NCBI GenBank assembly: GCA_934699095.1
Contig: CAKUVI010000003.1
Coordinates: 186,001-250,000, forward strand
Direction: 5' to 3'
Length of the DNA: 64,000 nucleotides
DNA from: an uncultured Bacteroidales bacterium
GTDB lineage: Bacteria; Bacteroidota; Bacteroidia; Bacteroidales; WCHB1-69
The notes under the pieces: generated by a model
What the model was told of the DNA's origin: nothing
The model's database searches: none
The model's input: only the letters and a program-made list of their open reading frames with translations
Shown here: piece by piece, positions 63,146-64,000 of the stretch
Layout: every line of letters begins with the position of its first letter
Position numbering within the stretch: position 1 is the stretch's first letter
Position numbers and translations under genes: made by a program

Positions 63146-64000
63146 CTACAGAATAACAAGTTTTTCTATAACCTGAGCAAATTTATTTTCAGAGTTTTTG
63201 ACTGTAATCCGATACAAATAGGTGCCTTTGGCAACCTTGTCGCCGAAATCGTCAAGACCGTCCCATGAAATCGGTTTTGACCTGCTGCCTTCTATATATT
63301 GATTGTCGAAGATTGTCTTGACCAATTTTCCCGAAATGGTGTAAATCTGAATTTTAATGTCGAAATTATCGGCAGACTGGTTATGCTCGAAATAGAAATC
63401 GGTGTGTGTGGTGAAAGGATTGGGATAATTGAGCACATGGCTAAGTTCCAGCCTGTTGTCGTTTGACACCCGGAATGAGAGGGTTTGTTCTGCGCTGTTA
63501 TTGTTGATGTCCCAAGCCCTCAAAGTAAGAGTATGGTCTCCTGGTTGCAGATCTTGGAGATTGTACCTGACAATACCGCAGTTGAAGCTGTCTTTCTCGG
63601 TTTTATAGTAGTCGTTGAGTATTATCTTGTTGTTTGTTGCATTGTCGAGCACTGCTATCAAGTCGTGCCCGATGCCATTGCCGGTGGTGTTTATCCCGAA
63701 ATTATCTGAAATTCTGGCTATCAGCACAGGGTCCGGGTTTGTAATTCCTCCATCAACAAAGTCGAAATCATTGAGATAGAGCTCTATTTTGGGTTTCTCG
63801 TCATCTTTCATGCCAGCAGTGTCGGTGCCGCCTATCAGAAAGTCGGTAAAGGCGCCCGCAGCGTCTTCAGAGTTGTTGTGGGCGTAATAGCTGATCTTAC
63901 CATTGCCAAAAGTGTAGTCTATGTCTTTCGGTACATAGAAACTGAAGTTGAAATATCCGTTCTTCACAGAAGAATTGCCTCTGAAGAGCACACTTTTCTG
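63146..64000 (-). CDS. porU: C-terminal part of the type IX secretion sortase PorU
   Basis: The gene runs off the window; 284 C-terminal residues are seen. They start in the beta-sandwich region (LFRGNSSVKNGYFNFSF, VPKDIDY, GNGKISYYA) and end in the T9SS-type domain with NYPNPFTTHTDFYFEHNQ, ISWDGLDDFG and GTYLYRITVKN. PorU cleaves sorting domains from cargo and links it to A-LPS. The catalytic C25-type protease domain lies outside the window. The next gene on this strand is porV. Confidence 0.9.
   Translation of the reverse strand, partial: QKSVLFRGNSSVKNGYFNFSFYVPKDIDYTFGNGKISYYAHNNSEDAAGAFTDFLIGGTDTAGMKDDEKPKIELYLNDFDFVDGGITNPDPVLIARISDNFGINTTGNGIGHDLIAVLDNATNNKIILNDYYKTEKDSFNCGIVRYNLQDLQPGDHTLTLRAWDINNNSAEQTLSFRVSNDNRLELSHVLNYPNPFTTHTDFYFEHNQSADNFDIKIQIYTISGKLVKTIFDNQYIEGSRSKPISWDGLDDFGDKVAKGTYLYRITVKNSENKFAQVIEKLVIL

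Overview
The window is a chromosomal segment of a member of the Bacteroidota, most likely an uncultured anaerobic Bacteroidales. The evidence is consistent: many upstream regions carry the family-specific -7 element TAnnTTTG; many lipoproteins have short lipoboxes; MurF is fused to alanine racemase; there are type IX secretion (T9SS) components (PorV, the PorU C-terminus) and T9SS C-terminal sorting domains; and the segment ends in porU-porV-ispF-DUF6089-uppS-bamA-ompH. There are no phage, plasmid or transposase genes, no rRNA and no CRISPR. Coding density is high and most genes are housekeeping.

Layout. 1-4953: a lipoprotein, a GH3/beta-lactamase fusion, tsaB and a double UspA protein. 4954-5596: a gene-free block full of inverted repeats. 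5597-7116: a compact tRNA-Thr/tuf/tRNA-Trp unit with its own promoter and terminator. 7145-11813: a minus-strand five-gene run dsrC-dsrM-like-MBL exonuclease-ugd-rfbD. 11854-19984: plus-strand genes (chagasin-like inhibitor, glycosyltransferase, LytTR regulator, SPOR protein, folD, rpmE2, lon, meaB). 19988-24087: murF-alr and a divergent glutamine synthetase. 24085-26471: a creD operon with its own winged-helix regulator and repeated operator-like palindromes. 26752-33554: recA, a TPR lipoprotein, ruvB, a Nif3-like protein, a zinc-ribbon protein and two lipoproteins. 33742-49333: a region rich in exported peptidases (M6-like, S41, C1B, C69, S8, M16) with a DsrK/HdrD-like iron-sulfur protein, purN and a cysteine-rich lipoprotein among them. 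49364-55288: valS, an exonuclease, a TonB-dependent receptor and a small His/Cys-rich protein. 55309-64000: three tandem OmpH/Skp chaperones, bamA, uppS, an outer-membrane protein, ispF, porV and the 3' end of porU.

How it fits together. Exported peptidases, two of them with T9SS sorting tails, plus the T9SS components suggest a peptide-degrading anaerobe. A secreted chagasin-type inhibitor could guard against its own or foreign C1 peptidases. Envelope biogenesis (BamA, three Skp paralogues, UppS, MurF-Alr, CreD, Ugd/RfbD) is the second theme.

The most unusual signal is a dispersed DsrC/DsrM/DsrK-type set. DsrC has both redox cysteines, the DsrM-like protein keeps two candidate haem-ligand histidine pairs, and a DsrK/HdrD-type protein with two 4Fe-4S motifs and a CCG domain lies about 26 kb away. 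No dsrAB is visible. This suggests a membrane thiol/disulfide redox module used for something other than classical sulfite reduction, and it deserves follow-up.
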